From: Adhaeribacter_A terreus
Lineage (GTDB): Bacteria; Bacteroidota; Bacteroidia; Cytophagales; Hymenobacteraceae
Length of the DNA: 64,000 nucleotides
Reading direction: 5' to 3'
NCBI RefSeq assembly: GCF_042657365.1
Contig: NZ_JBHSKT010000002.1
Location: forward strand, 490,008 to 554,007
Part shown: piece by piece, positions 53,046 to 60,909 of the stretch
Layout of the letters: every line of letters begins with the position of its first letter
Numbering within the stretch: position 1 is the stretch's first letter
The notes under the pieces: generated by a model
Told to the model about the DNA's origin: nothing
Seen by the model: the letters and a program-made list of their open reading frames with translations, nothing else
Databases searched by the model: none
Translations under genes and position numbers: made by a program

Positions 53046-53220
53046 TTAGAAAGTTATACCGGTTTTGAAGGTCAGGTAATTGAAGGTGAATGATCTTTCA
53101 TCGTAAGTAAATTTTATTTTACTGCTGTGCATGATCCGGTAGCCGAGGCTGAAATTTACATTTTATTGGTGATAGTTGTTAGTGGAAAAGTAATTTCCTT
53201 TGGAGACAGACAACGGGTTT
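53046..53220 (-). pseudogene. C-terminal fragment of an outer membrane barrel protein with internal stop
   Basis: The minus strand encodes NPLSVSKGNYFSTNNYHQ, a TAA, then NVNFSLGYRIMHSSKIKFTY and DERSFTFNYLTFKTGITF with a final stop at 53046. The alternating hydrophobic pattern and terminal Phe are typical of the last strands of an outer membrane barrel. No start is present and an A29 copy meets its 5' end, so it is a remnant. Confidence 0.65.
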
Positions 53221-53221
53221 T

Positions 53222-53250
53222 ACTTTTTCGCTGCTTAAACATACCGTTTT
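53222..53250 (-). repeat. A29 element copy
   Basis: The core AAAACGGTATGTTTAA with tail GCAGCGAAAAAGT abuts the barrel-protein remnant. Confidence 0.75.
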
Positions 53251-53328
53251 TTTTTAGGTAATTTTAGCCGTAATAGTGCCTTTCTGCGTTTATTTTACTT
53301 ATTTCGAATATTACCACTGAAAAATACG

Positions 53329-53538
53329 ATGGAAAACGAAAACAAAAATACTTCCGGTTTACCCGATATGGCTTTTGCTATTTTGAACCAATTAAGCGGT
53401 ATGAACGCCGAATTCAGTTTCGATTTTGAGAATATGGAACTGCAAATGCCGGGGAAAAGTATTGCAGAACCTGAAAATAAATTCCGCCTGAACGGCACAC
53501 TTCGCATTAAAACTAAAGGCACTAAAAACCAGCAGTAA
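53329..53538 (+). CDS. Short protein of unknown function, possibly the first half of a split gene
   Basis: The 69-residue protein has an acidic, beta-rich character (MNAEFSFDFENMELQMPG, FRLNGTLRIKT) with no domain I recognise. No signal peptide is present. The next frame starts one base after this stop in another phase, without an ATG, so the two may be one protein broken by a frameshift near 53510-53540. Alternatively they are two overlapping or coupled genes. Confidence 0.5.
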   Translation: MENENKNTSGLPDMAFAILNQLSGMNAEFSFDFENMELQMPGKSIAEPENKFRLNGTLRIKTKGTKNQQ

Positions 53539-53539
53539 T

Positions 53540-53914
53540 TTGATAGGACAAAACTTCGATATTGACGCGCAACTGGTGGTTTCGGCCAACGATACCAATT
53601 TTGTATTGGTGGCTCAGGACCATTACATCATCGTGAATTTTCCGGATTTTAAAGCGCTGGAAAACATGAAAAAATTAGCACCCACTGGAAATGGTAATTC
53701 CGGGAATAGCAATGGTAATAATATCCGGGAAAAAATATCTTCCGGCGGACCGCTGAAAAAACTGCAACAGGTAAACGATCAGGTCCGGGAGCTTGGGCTG
53801 GTGGTAGATGTGCGGGTAAATAATAAATCGTACATTGAACTGGGCAGCAGTAAATCAGCAAAGATCAAAGCCGCCGCCCTGTTTGGCATTGTTGGCTCGT
53901 TCTTTAGCAGATAA
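53540..53914 (+). CDS. Protein of unknown function, possibly the second half of a split gene
   Basis: The frame begins with TTG directly after the previous stop and gives 124 residues. IGQNFDIDAQLVVSANDTNF resembles the beta-strand style of the upstream frame, followed by a Gly/Asn-rich linker (TGNGNSGNSNGNN) and a C-terminal region with DVRVNNKSYIELGSSKSA. I recognise no family. An alternative is a frameshifted single gene of about 194 residues. A terminator follows 20 bases later. Confidence 0.5.
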   Translation: MIGQNFDIDAQLVVSANDTNFVLVAQDHYIIVNFPDFKALENMKKLAPTGNGNSGNSNGNNIREKISSGGPLKKLQQVNDQVRELGLVVDVRVNNKSYIELGSSKSAKIKAAALFGIVGSFFSR

Positions 53915-53933
53915 GATTTATGATATTTCTTTG

Positions 53934-53967
53934 AGGTTTGCACGCTAAAATGCAAACCTTCTTTTTT
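53934..53967 (+). terminator. Rho-independent terminator
   Basis: AGGTTTGCA and TGCAAACCT form a 9-bp stem with an 8-base loop, followed by a T run (CTTTTTT). Confidence 0.85.
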
Positions 53968-53979
53968 GGGTAAGTACTG

Positions 53980-54008
53980 AGTTTTTTAGCTCAAAACCCT
54001 ATTGTTTT
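53980..54008 (-). repeat. A29 element copy
   Basis: The minus-strand core AAAACAATAGGGTTTT with tail GAGCTAAAAAACT lies just after the terminator. Confidence 0.78.
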
Positions 54009-54133
54009 TAAGGCTTTACGCAAAAGAAAATTTGCGCCGGAAATTTTTTTCTATAACCAACATGCGGCTAAAAATCGTATGCAAGGGTACAGGAAATCAA
54101 AAGGTTGGCGTACATTCTGGCAGGAGCTAAAGC

Positions 54134-54766
54134 ATGAAATCGGATAATAAAAATAAAATCGGGGCAACTCACAGATCTTCCCTTTCCCGGATCGATAAAA
54201 TACACCCGGTTAAAATGCTGCTGTACCTTTGCCTGGTAGGTATTGGTACCATTTTCCTGATCCTGCTGCTTGCGTATGCCCGCACCGAAGTTGCCATGTT
54301 GCAGGAAGTGCAGGTGAGGTTTCCGAAATTTTTTAGCGTGAGCACCGTCCTGATCCTGGTCAGTAGTTACACTTTATTGCGCACTCACCGCTTTTACCGC
54401 AAAGATAACCTTACCAAAATGGCGCGTTACCTGGGTATTTCGCTGGCCCTGGGTTTTGCGTTTTTGCTGTCGCAGGTTGGCGGCTGGTACGAACTGGCTA
54501 AAAACGGTATCGTTTTCAAAGGAAAACCCTACGGCTCTTACCTTTATCTCATTACGGCGTTGCACGCTTTGCACGTTGTTGCTGGCATCATGTTCCTGAT
54601 CTACATGTACTTCAAAAGTTTTTTTTCTTCGGTAGATCCTATCCGTACGTTGGTTTACATCCGCGATCCGTTCCGGAAACTGCAGCTTGGTTTACTTACT
54701 ACTTACTGGCATTTTATGGGGGCGCTGTGGCTTACTTTATACTTCGTTTTCCTCTTCCTTTTTTAG
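54134..54766 (+). CDS. Heme-copper oxidase subunit III-like membrane protein
   Basis: The 210-residue protein has five hydrophobic helices and the subunit III pattern: FLLSQVGGWYELAKNG, GSYLYLITALHALHVVAG and LLTTYWHFMGALWLTLYF, including the paired His and Trp-His. Subunit III stabilises the terminal oxidase complex. No subunit I or II gene is in the window, so the partner lies elsewhere. NO-reductase (NorE)-like proteins share this pattern and are an alternative. A KNGIVFKGKP stretch resembles A29 coding but aligns with the family. Confidence 0.85.
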   Translation: MKSDNKNKIGATHRSSLSRIDKIHPVKMLLYLCLVGIGTIFLILLLAYARTEVAMLQEVQVRFPKFFSVSTVLILVSSYTLLRTHRFYRKDNLTKMARYLGISLALGFAFLLSQVGGWYELAKNGIVFKGKPYGSYLYLITALHALHVVAGIMFLIYMYFKSFFSSVDPIRTLVYIRDPFRKLQLGLLTTYWHFMGALWLTLYFVFLFLF

Positions 54767-54877
54767 CCACAATTGTTACAATAAAACTGTTTTAAGCAAA
54801 AGGAAACCTGCCTGAAATTCAGTATGTTTGTAAATACGGATCTAAATCCGGCAACATTACGCAGCAATCTTTTTTCT

Positions 54878-56851
54878 ATGCTTAAAAAATTTACTACCGG
54901 CTTGTTTTTACTGGCTGTTGTATGGGCTGAACAAGCCGTAGCGCAGGGTAGCCAAGCGTGTGCCCATGTGCGCACCAAACCAAATCTGCGCACTGCGCTT
55001 GCTACCGCCAACCAGCAGAAGCTTATGAATAAATACGACATCAATTTCTATAAACTGGACGTAGCACTGGAAAGAACTTCCACTTACATTGCCGGAAATG
55101 CAATAATTCAGGCCCGTACCAAAACTGCTCCGCTCGATACTTTTGCCTTCGAACTGCACCAGAACCTGACTATTGACTCCATAATTATTAATGGCGCAAA
55201 ACGCACGTTCACCCGCCAGGCTGGCATGACCTATGTGCGCTTTTTACCCGCACTTCCGGCTAATTCGCCTCTAAACGCTACAGTTTTTTATAAAGGAACG
55301 CCGCCAACAGCCGGTTCGGCAGCAATAGGGGAGGGAATGAGCAGCGCCACTTCGCCAAGCTGGGGTAACCGTGTAACCTGGAGCCTGAGCCAGCCTTTTT
55401 CTGCCTACGAATGGTTCCCGTGCAAGCAAGTGCTAACCGATAAAGCCGATTCTGTGGAAGTTTGGGTTACAACAAGTGCTTCCAATAAAGTTGGTTCGAA
55501 CGGTATTTTAAAGCAAACTACTACCTTGCCGAGCGGTAAGAAAAGATACGAATGGAAATCGCGTTACCCGATCGATTATTATCTGATCTCGGTGGCAGTT
55601 GCTGAATATAACGAGTATACCATTTATGCAAATCCGGTTGGGGCGCCAAATCCAATCCCGATCGTAAATTACATTTATAATAATCCCGGCACACTTCCGC
55701 AATTCCAGGCTGAAATAAATAATACGGCCCCCATGCTAGTAAAATTTTCGGAGCTGTACGGATTGTATCCGTTTCACAAAGAAAAATACGGGCATAGCAT
55801 GGCGCCGCTTTCCGGCGGTATGGAACACCAGACCATGACCACGCAGGGCTTTTTTGAATTTACGTTAACGGCCCACGAACTGGCACACCAGTGGTTCGGC
55901 GATAACGTTACCTGCGGCTCGTGGCGCGATATCTGGCTGAACGAGGGCTTTGCCAGTTATTCGGAATATATAGCGCTTGAACATTTGCGGCCAACGCAGA
56001 AACGCACCTGGATGGATGATACGCATGCCAGCGTACTTTCCAGTCCAAACGGCAGCGTTCATGTTCCGGCAGCAGATTCTATGAACGTGAACCGGATATT
56101 CAGCAGTCGCCTGACCTATAATAAAGGTGCGGCGGTTCTGCATATGCTGCGTTTTGAAATGAATAACGATTCTTTGTTTTTCGCTGCGCTGAGAACCTAC
56201 CAGCAGCTATTTAAAGATGGCACTGCAAAAACAGAAGATTTCAAACAGGTAATGGAAAATGCTTCGGGCAAAAACTTAACGCCTTTCTTTAACCAGTGGG
56301 TTTACGGCGAAGGTTACCCGACTTTTGACCTTGTATGGAATCAGACCGGAAAATACTTGCTGATCAATAGCATTCAGAATTCTTCGGTAGGCGGTATTAC
56401 CCCACTTTTTGAAACCGATGTAGAATTTAAACTGGTCCGCAGCATTGGCGATACCATTGTAAAAGTGCGTCAGGATGAGTTAAACGAGTTTTTTTCTTTG
56501 AAAGTAGGTGGCACGGTAAGCAGCATTGAAATTGATCCGAACCAGTGGATCCTGAATATGGACGGCGTAATTACCCAGGATGCAAATCTGGTAAACGGTA
56601 CGCCTTCGGAATTAGCTTCGCCAAAAATTACACTTTATCCAAACCCGTCTTCCGCTTTCTTAACTATTACTGATCTTGGTTTCCGGCCACAATTTATTCA
56701 GGTTTACGATGCGGCCGGTCGTTGTGTAAAAAATGTGAAAGCCAGCGGTTTCGATTCTAAGATAAAAGTAAGCGACCTGGCCGACGGTTTTTATTTGCTG
56801 AAAGTAGGAAATGCAGACAACGTAATTACCAAACCGTTTCAGAAGCAATAA
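54878..56851 (+). CDS. Secreted M1 family aminopeptidase with type IX secretion tail
   Basis: The ATG at 54878 gives 657 residues with a signal peptide (KKFTTGLFLLAVVWAEQAVA). The M1 domain has GGMEHQTMTT in place of the common GAMEN, HELAHQWFGDN with the zinc His pair and Glu, and NEGFASYSE with the third zinc ligand. The last 80 residues carry ITLYPNPSSAFLTI, IQVYDAAGRCV and GFYLLKVGN, a type A CTD sorting signal for the type IX secretion system. It should be exported to the cell surface or medium and digest peptides. No T9SS machinery gene is in the window. Confidence 0.92.
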   Translation: MLKKFTTGLFLLAVVWAEQAVAQGSQACAHVRTKPNLRTALATANQQKLMNKYDINFYKLDVALERTSTYIAGNAIIQARTKTAPLDTFAFELHQNLTIDSIIINGAKRTFTRQAGMTYVRFLPALPANSPLNATVFYKGTPPTAGSAAIGEGMSSATSPSWGNRVTWSLSQPFSAYEWFPCKQVLTDKADSVEVWVTTSASNKVGSNGILKQTTTLPSGKKRYEWKSRYPIDYYLISVAVAEYNEYTIYANPVGAPNPIPIVNYIYNNPGTLPQFQAEINNTAPMLVKFSELYGLYPFHKEKYGHSMAPLSGGMEHQTMTTQGFFEFTLTAHELAHQWFGDNVTCGSWRDIWLNEGFASYSEYIALEHLRPTQKRTWMDDTHASVLSSPNGSVHVPAADSMNVNRIFSSRLTYNKGAAVLHMLRFEMNNDSLFFAALRTYQQLFKDGTAKTEDFKQVMENASGKNLTPFFNQWVYGEGYPTFDLVWNQTGKYLLINSIQNSSVGGITPLFETDVEFKLVRSIGDTIVKVRQDELNEFFSLKVGGTVSSIEIDPNQWILNMDGVITQDANLVNGTPSELASPKITLYPNPSSAFLTITDLGFRPQFIQVYDAAGRCVKNVKASGFDSKIKVSDLADGFYLLKVGNADNVITKPFQKQ

Positions 56852-56859
56852 TTAAATTG

Positions 56860-56888
56860 AAAACGGTAGGGTTTTCGGCCCAAAAAGA
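56860..56888 (+). repeat. A29 element copy after the M1 peptidase
   Basis: The core AAAACGGTAGGGTTTT has a tail CGGCCCAAAAAGA. It lies 8 bases after the stop and runs into the terminator. Confidence 0.87.
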
Positions 56889-56925
56889 AAACCGGCACTG
56901 TAAAATACAGGCCGGTTTTCTTTTT
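56888..56925 (+). terminator. Rho-independent terminator after the M1 peptidase
   Basis: AAAACCGGC and GCCGGTTTT form the outer stem and CTGT/ACAG an inner one, followed by CTTTTT. The A29 copy immediately precedes it. Confidence 0.88.
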
Positions 56926-57058
56926 AAGAAACAATTTCGGAGATATTTCGTTTTTAGCAGACTTTATCTATATTTAACCAATTACTTCAAGCTAATTCAC
57001 CATCCTTTCAGTGTTTTATTATTAATTAAAATTCTGAAAAACAACCACTTAGTTTTTT

Positions 57059-57520
57059 ATGGCTAAAAATAAGACCGAACTAAAACGACAACTACTACAA
57101 GAGTGCCTCCGGATCCAGAACGAACAGATAAGCGCCGCTAAAACTGCTATGGATGAGGCTCAGGAAAGTGCCAACGAACATCACGGTGCCATGGAAGATA
57201 AGTTTGAATCGTTCCGGGAAGCTTGCCAGATCCAACGCGATATGTTTGCCCGTCAGCTTGATGAAGCCATGGGCGTTTATCATGTACTGAAACGCATTAA
57301 CTCGATGAAGGAAAATTCTGAAATTATGCTGGGCACCGTGGTAGAAACCGATACGCAGGATTTTTTTGTTTCCGCAAGTTTAGGTGCCATAAAAGTGGCC
57401 GATAAAACGTACTTCGCTATTTCGGCTATGTCGCCGCTTTTTAAAGCTATGGCCGGCAAGAACAAAGGCGAATCTTTCGCGATGCGCGACAAACAATACA
57501 CGATCAAGAATATTTATTAA
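57059..57520 (+). CDS. GreA/GreB-like protein with coiled-coil N-terminus
   Basis: The 153-residue protein has an N-terminal helical, Glu/Lys/Gln-rich half (about residues 5-78) and a C-terminal half (LGTVVETDTQDFFVSASLGA, ISAMSPLFKAMAGKNKGESF) resembling the GreA/GreB C-terminal fold. Gre factors rescue backtracked RNA polymerase. The acidic tip residues of true Gre proteins are not obvious, so polymerase binding or secondary-channel function is uncertain. In Bacteroidota such proteins are often mislabelled 3-oxoacyl-ACP synthase. A terminator follows at once. Confidence 0.7.
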   Translation: MAKNKTELKRQLLQECLRIQNEQISAAKTAMDEAQESANEHHGAMEDKFESFREACQIQRDMFARQLDEAMGVYHVLKRINSMKENSEIMLGTVVETDTQDFFVSASLGAIKVADKTYFAISAMSPLFKAMAGKNKGESFAMRDKQYTIKNIY

Positions 57521-57540
57521 GCCGGCATTCCGGTTAGCAT

Positions 57541-57574
57541 AAAAAAACTCCTGCAGGTTATGCAGGAGTTTTTT
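57541..57574. terminator. Terminator between the GreA-like and DUF2147 genes
   Basis: The stem AAAAAACTCCTGCA / TGCAGGAGTTTTTT is perfect over 14 bp with loop GGTTA; A and T tracts on both sides suit both convergent genes. Confidence 0.92.
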
Positions 57575-57595
57575 GCTTAAAAAGGATACCGTTTT
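57567..57595 (-). repeat. A29 element copy at the DUF2147 stop codon
   Basis: The core AAAACGGTATCCTTTT begins right after the stop codon on the gene's strand; the tail overlaps the terminator stem. Confidence 0.82.
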
Positions 57596-58027
57596 TTAAT
57601 TCACCCGAGTCCAGTTCTGCGACCGGCCAATGAGCGAAATACCAATGTAACCTTTTACTTCTATTTCATTCTTATTCTTCATTTGCATGTACGAAGAATA
57701 CGTTTTACCGCTTTTCGGGTCGTAGATCGTGCCATCATCCCATTTATTATTTTCGTCGTATTCAAAACCCTGCAGGAAAATCATGCCTACCAGAGGCCGG
57801 CTCTGCAATTTTTTATCGGGATTGTTGATGTCGGTTTTGGGTTTGCCATTGCGGTTTGGTTCAGCGAGCCAGGTAATTTTACCGCAAAGTTTGTCGCCGC
57901 ATTTATAAATTTCAAAGCGGGCTTCTTTTTCCTGATTCGTCCAGACACCTACCGGCGAGAGGCTCTGCGCCAGCGCCACGCTTTTCAGCGCCAGAAAGCA
58001 TATAAAAGCTAAAAAACACTTTTTCAT
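57596..58027 (-). CDS. DUF2147 family exported protein
   Basis: The ATG at 58027 gives 143 residues with a signal peptide (CFLAFICFLALKSVALAQ). The domain has SPVGVWTNQEKEARFEIYKC, CGDKLCGKITWL, VGMIFLQGFEYDENNKWDDG and a closing IEVKGYIGISLIGRSQNW, all typical of DUF2147, a small beta-barrel family. Its ligand is unknown. It diverges from the membrane protein gene at 58137, and the A29 copy in between overlaps that gene's start. Confidence 0.87.
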   Translation of the reverse strand: MKKCFLAFICFLALKSVALAQSLSPVGVWTNQEKEARFEIYKCGDKLCGKITWLAEPNRNGKPKTDINNPDKKLQSRPLVGMIFLQGFEYDENNKWDDGTIYDPKSGKTYSSYMQMKNKNEIEVKGYIGISLIGRSQNWTRVN

Positions 58028-58125
58028 AAAAAACTTTAAAGAGGTTGATGAATACGAAATATACAAATTAATCTGCTTACATACAATAATCAACCGTAAG
58101 AAGATGCATGCGTAATTAATTGCAT

Positions 58126-58154
58126 ACTTTTTTGTTATGAAAACCTACCGTTTT
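58126..58154 (-). repeat. A29 element copy containing a start codon
   Basis: The minus-strand core is AAAACGGTAGGTTTTC with tail ending AAAAAAGT. The plus-strand ATG of the next gene (58137) lies inside it, so its first six codons (MKTYRF) are element sequence. Confidence 0.82.
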
Positions 58155-58526
58155 TTACTACGCTTCAACAGTATTTTTTACTTCATAACCGGTCTTTGGC
58201 CATTAATTGATATTGTAAGCTTTATGGCAGTAACCGGTCCTAAAACTGACATCTGGCTTGTAAAAACAGTTGGCATGCTTATTACGGCGTGCAGTATCGG
58301 GATGTTGGCCGCATCGTTCCGGAAGAAACCCCAACCCGATGTAATTCTGATAGTTATTGGTTTTGCTGCATTTCTCAGTTTCGTAGATATTTATTATGTG
58401 CTGAAAGACGTGATTTGGCCCGTTTACCTGGCCGATGCTGCCGTTGAAATACTGCTGATCTTGTTGTGGGTGTGGTGGTATATCTGCAAAAGGCCGGCGG
58501 AAGATGAGGGTAAAAAAGAAACCTGA
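58137..58526 (+). CDS. Four-helix membrane protein of unknown function
   Basis: The 129-residue protein has four hydrophobic segments (about residues 13-32, 41-60, 70-86, 95-117) and a basic-acidic tail, in the style of small DoxX-like or uncharacterised integral proteins. No family-specific motif is evident. Its start lies within an A29 copy; the next in-frame ATG is at 58224, which would delete the first helix, so the annotated start is preferred. The gene is followed by a probable structured RNA. Confidence 0.65.
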   Translation: MKTYRFLLRFNSIFYFITGLWPLIDIVSFMAVTGPKTDIWLVKTVGMLITACSIGMLAASFRKKPQPDVILIVIGFAAFLSFVDIYYVLKDVIWPVYLADAAVEILLILLWVWWYICKRPAEDEGKKET

Positions 58527-58599
58527 AAAAAAATAAAAAACAGTAAAATACTTTGGAACTAAGTTGCCGCGTTTTAACTTTATCAAATGCAGCGAGTGC

Positions 58600-58916
58600 T
58601 GCGGCCCGGTTTAAATTACAGTTGTTTTGAAATAATGGCTGCGCTTTACTCCCGGTTATGTCGGACTTAAAGAAAGGAGGTAAAAATGTCTAATCCCCAA
58701 CGAATCTTATCAGGCCTGAGTAATGGTGTTCACTTTAAAGGTGAACTGGTGTAACCACCACTATAAGTTTGCGGTTACACTGCAACGTTGCTCTTTAAGA
58801 TCGCATTGCGATGCTTCGGGTTGGAATAATTACCCGCGTCGCCTGGTAAGATTTTAAAGGATTCTATACCTGACTGTTAGATTTCTTCGGAATGAAAACA
58901 GTCAGGTATTTTTTTT
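58600..58916 (+). ncRNA. Probable structured RNA with a terminator at its end
   Basis: Between the membrane protein and barrel genes lies a non-coding region able to form a series of hairpins: GTTCAC/GTGAAC (58728-58746), GTGTAACC/GGTTACAC (58749-58780), GCAACGTTGC (58782-58791), ATCGCA/TGCGAT (58800-58812), CGGGT/ACCCG (58817-58836), and a closing terminator. No tmRNA, RNase P, SRP or 6S signature could be matched by eye. A 22-codon frame (58686-58754, MSNPQRILSGLSNGVHFKGE) with a strong AGGAGG sits in it and may be a leader peptide. The 5' end is a guess. Confidence 0.5.
58866..58916 (+). terminator. Strong terminator of the structured RNA
   Basis: TACCTGACTGTT and AACAGTCAGGTA form a 12-bp perfect stem, with an internal loop region between, followed by a run of eight or nine T. 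Confidence 0.9.
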
Positions 58917-59091
58917 ATAGTTGCCTGAAGGTCTTTAGTAATAAATAATGCTAATATTATAAGAAACCCTTGAACTATTAAAGTATTGAGGTTTAGTAGT
59001 TTTGTTTGTAATAGCATAATATATATTTTTAGCGAGGTTCATATAAGTTTCGGACTGTTAAAGGATTACTCACTTTACTAAAAGGTTATCT

Positions 59092-60024
59092 ATGAAGTCA
59101 AAACTACTTATTAGTACGCTCTTATTTTCATCTATACTGGCGGCAGATCTGCAGGCTCAGGAATTTACCAAGCGAAACCGTTATACCACTTTAGGCGTCA
59201 ATGCGATGGCTGCAGGTTATTATGGCGACGTTACTCCGGGACCGTCCATTTTGAGTACAGATCCTAAACTGATTCGCTATAACGTGGGAATATATGCCCA
59301 GCGCAAATTTTACCCGAACTGGAGCGCCCGTGTGAGTTTATCGTATGGCCGGTTGCGTGGGGACGATGCTGAAAGCGCTAAGAAATTTGAAACCGAAGAT
59401 GCTGGCCGCTGGGAACGCAACCTGAGTTTCCGCAACGATATTAAGGAACTTTCAGCGGTAGCCATTTACGATCTTAAAGCCAATTACAATACCTTTTTTA
59501 AACGCCCGGAATTCACGCCGTATATTTTTGCCGGCGTAGCTGTTTTTCATCACAATCCCAAAGCTTATTACGAAGGCAATTTGCTCGAAACGGGTTGGTA
59601 TGCATTACAACCGCTGCAAACCGAAGGTGTAAAATACAGTAAAGTCCAATTCAGTATTCCGTTTGGTTTTGGTGCCCGTTTCCGGCTGAACCAGAATTTC
59701 GACCTGGGTTTTGAAGTGGGCTGGCGCCGAACCTTTACCGATTACCTGGATGATGTAAGTACCAAATATGCCGATAAAGGCGACCTTAATACTGCTCACG
59801 GAAAAGAAGCCTGGGTGTTATCAGACCGGTCTATTGAATTGCCTGACTTTATTGATAAACAAACTACGATCACTGGCAGCGATGGACAGGTGTATCCGGC
59901 AACGTATATCAGTAATGCCGGCCAGCAGCGTGGAGACCATACCCGCAACGATTGGTACATTCTTACCGGTTTCACGCTGAATTATATATTAGATCAGTCG
60001 TATAAAACACCTAAGTTTCGCTAA
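59092..60024 (+). CDS. Outer membrane beta-barrel protein (DUF6089-like)
   Basis: The 310-residue protein has a signal peptide ending near ADLQAQ and an eight-stranded-type barrel: YTTLGVNAMAAGYYGDVTPG, YAQRKFYPNWSARVSLSYGR, FTPYIFAGVAVFHHNPKAYY, and FGFGARFRLNQNFDLGFEVG. The pattern and length match DUF6089-like or OmpA-barrel proteins of Bacteroidota. It has no C-terminal OmpA domain. The role, structural or transport, is unknown. A terminator follows 23 bases after the stop. Confidence 0.85.
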   Translation: MKSKLLISTLLFSSILAADLQAQEFTKRNRYTTLGVNAMAAGYYGDVTPGPSILSTDPKLIRYNVGIYAQRKFYPNWSARVSLSYGRLRGDDAESAKKFETEDAGRWERNLSFRNDIKELSAVAIYDLKANYNTFFKRPEFTPYIFAGVAVFHHNPKAYYEGNLLETGWYALQPLQTEGVKYSKVQFSIPFGFGARFRLNQNFDLGFEVGWRRTFTDYLDDVSTKYADKGDLNTAHGKEAWVLSDRSIELPDFIDKQTTITGSDGQVYPATYISNAGQQRGDHTRNDWYILTGFTLNYILDQSYKTPKFR

Positions 60025-60047
60025 GATTTTGCGGTGCATAAATAAAC

Positions 60048-60083
60048 AAAAAAGCAACCCGAAGATATTCAGGTTGCTTTTTT
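60048..60083. terminator. Bidirectional terminator between barrel and NlpC/P60 genes
   Basis: AAAAAAGCAACC and GGTTGCTTTTTT make a perfect 12-bp stem with a 12-base loop, flanked by A and T runs; it suits both convergent genes. Confidence 0.92.
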
Positions 60084-60102
60084 GTTTTGGATCCAGGTAT
60101 TT

Positions 60103-60678
60103 TTAGAAAACCCGACGTACTTCCAGGAAGCGACGTTGGTAATTGGTTCCGGGTACTTTGCTTACTTTCACGCCACCGTTCGAAGAAGCGTGCACAAATT
60201 CCAGTGGTTCGCCGATCTTACTGATCACGATGCCTACGTGGCCGGGTTTCCGGACGGAAGGGTTGGTGCCGGTAAAGATCAGAATATCGCCGCGGCGGGC
60301 TTTGGCAGTGGCTACCGGTTTGCCGGCATCAGCCAATAATTGAGAAGAACGGGGTACTTTAATATTGAATTCGCTGAAGGTGTGATAAACGAAACCTGAA
60401 CAATCGAAACCTTTATTAGAAGTGCCCCCATAAACGTACGGAATACCAATTCTTTGCAAGCCGGCCTGAATCAGCGCATTTGCTAACTCTCTCCGTTCTG
60501 TTGCCGCTGAATCGCGTACTGCTTTATTGGTTTCCGCTTTTAAACGGGCTACTTCTATAGTTTTTCTTACTTTCAGCGAAGGAGCTTTTGTTTCGTAAAT
60601 AGCCAGCAGTTTGCTCCCGCTTAATATTCCGATCAGTGTAATTCCTGCAAAAGTCCATCGTTTCCAGTTTTTATTCAT
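60103..60678 (-). CDS. NlpC/P60 family peptidoglycan endopeptidase
   Basis: The ATG at 60678 gives 191 residues with a single N-terminal hydrophobic segment (TFAGITLIGILSGSKLL) and a C40 peptidase domain. NKGFDCSGFVYHTF has the catalytic Cys, KARRGDILIFTG precedes, and PGHVGIVISKI carries the catalytic His. These enzymes cut D-Glu-diaminopimelate bonds in peptidoglycan. It is likely exported or membrane-anchored. Upstream codons to 60762 read into AT-rich DNA. It stands alone. Confidence 0.92.
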   Translation of the reverse strand: MNKNWKRWTFAGITLIGILSGSKLLAIYETKAPSLKVRKTIEVARLKAETNKAVRDSAATERRELANALIQAGLQRIGIPYVYGGTSNKGFDCSGFVYHTFSEFNIKVPRSSQLLADAGKPVATAKARRGDILIFTGTNPSVRKPGHVGIVISKIGEPLEFVHASSNGGVKVSKVPGTNYQRRFLEVRRVF

Positions 60679-60909
60679 AATTGTATGCGTTTGGTTACGG
60701 TTCAGTTTTATCTTAACGCACAGATTATGGTTTTTAGTTCGTGAAAATCGGTAAAATGCCATAAATCCCCAGAATCCTTTAAATCAATAACAAATACGTT
60801 TACCCCTTAAATTGTATTTTTTACTAAGAGAAAAGCAACTAATTTGTTAATAGCTTGGTACTTATAAGACAAAGTATTATATTTAACTAACCTCTAAATA
60901 TCCAAACTT

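Noticed and set aside
54501..54529. A perfect A29 core (AAAACGGTATCGTTTT) inside the oxidase subunit III-like gene
   Set aside because: The residues it encodes (KNGIVFKGKP) align with the normal loop of the subunit III family and the tail does not match, so chance or codon convergence is more likely than insertion.
58600..58916. tmRNA, RNase P RNA, 6S RNA or SRP RNA
   Set aside because: I could not find the tag frame and CCA end, the GAGGAAAGUCC motif, or the SRP GGAAGCAGCC motif in this region.
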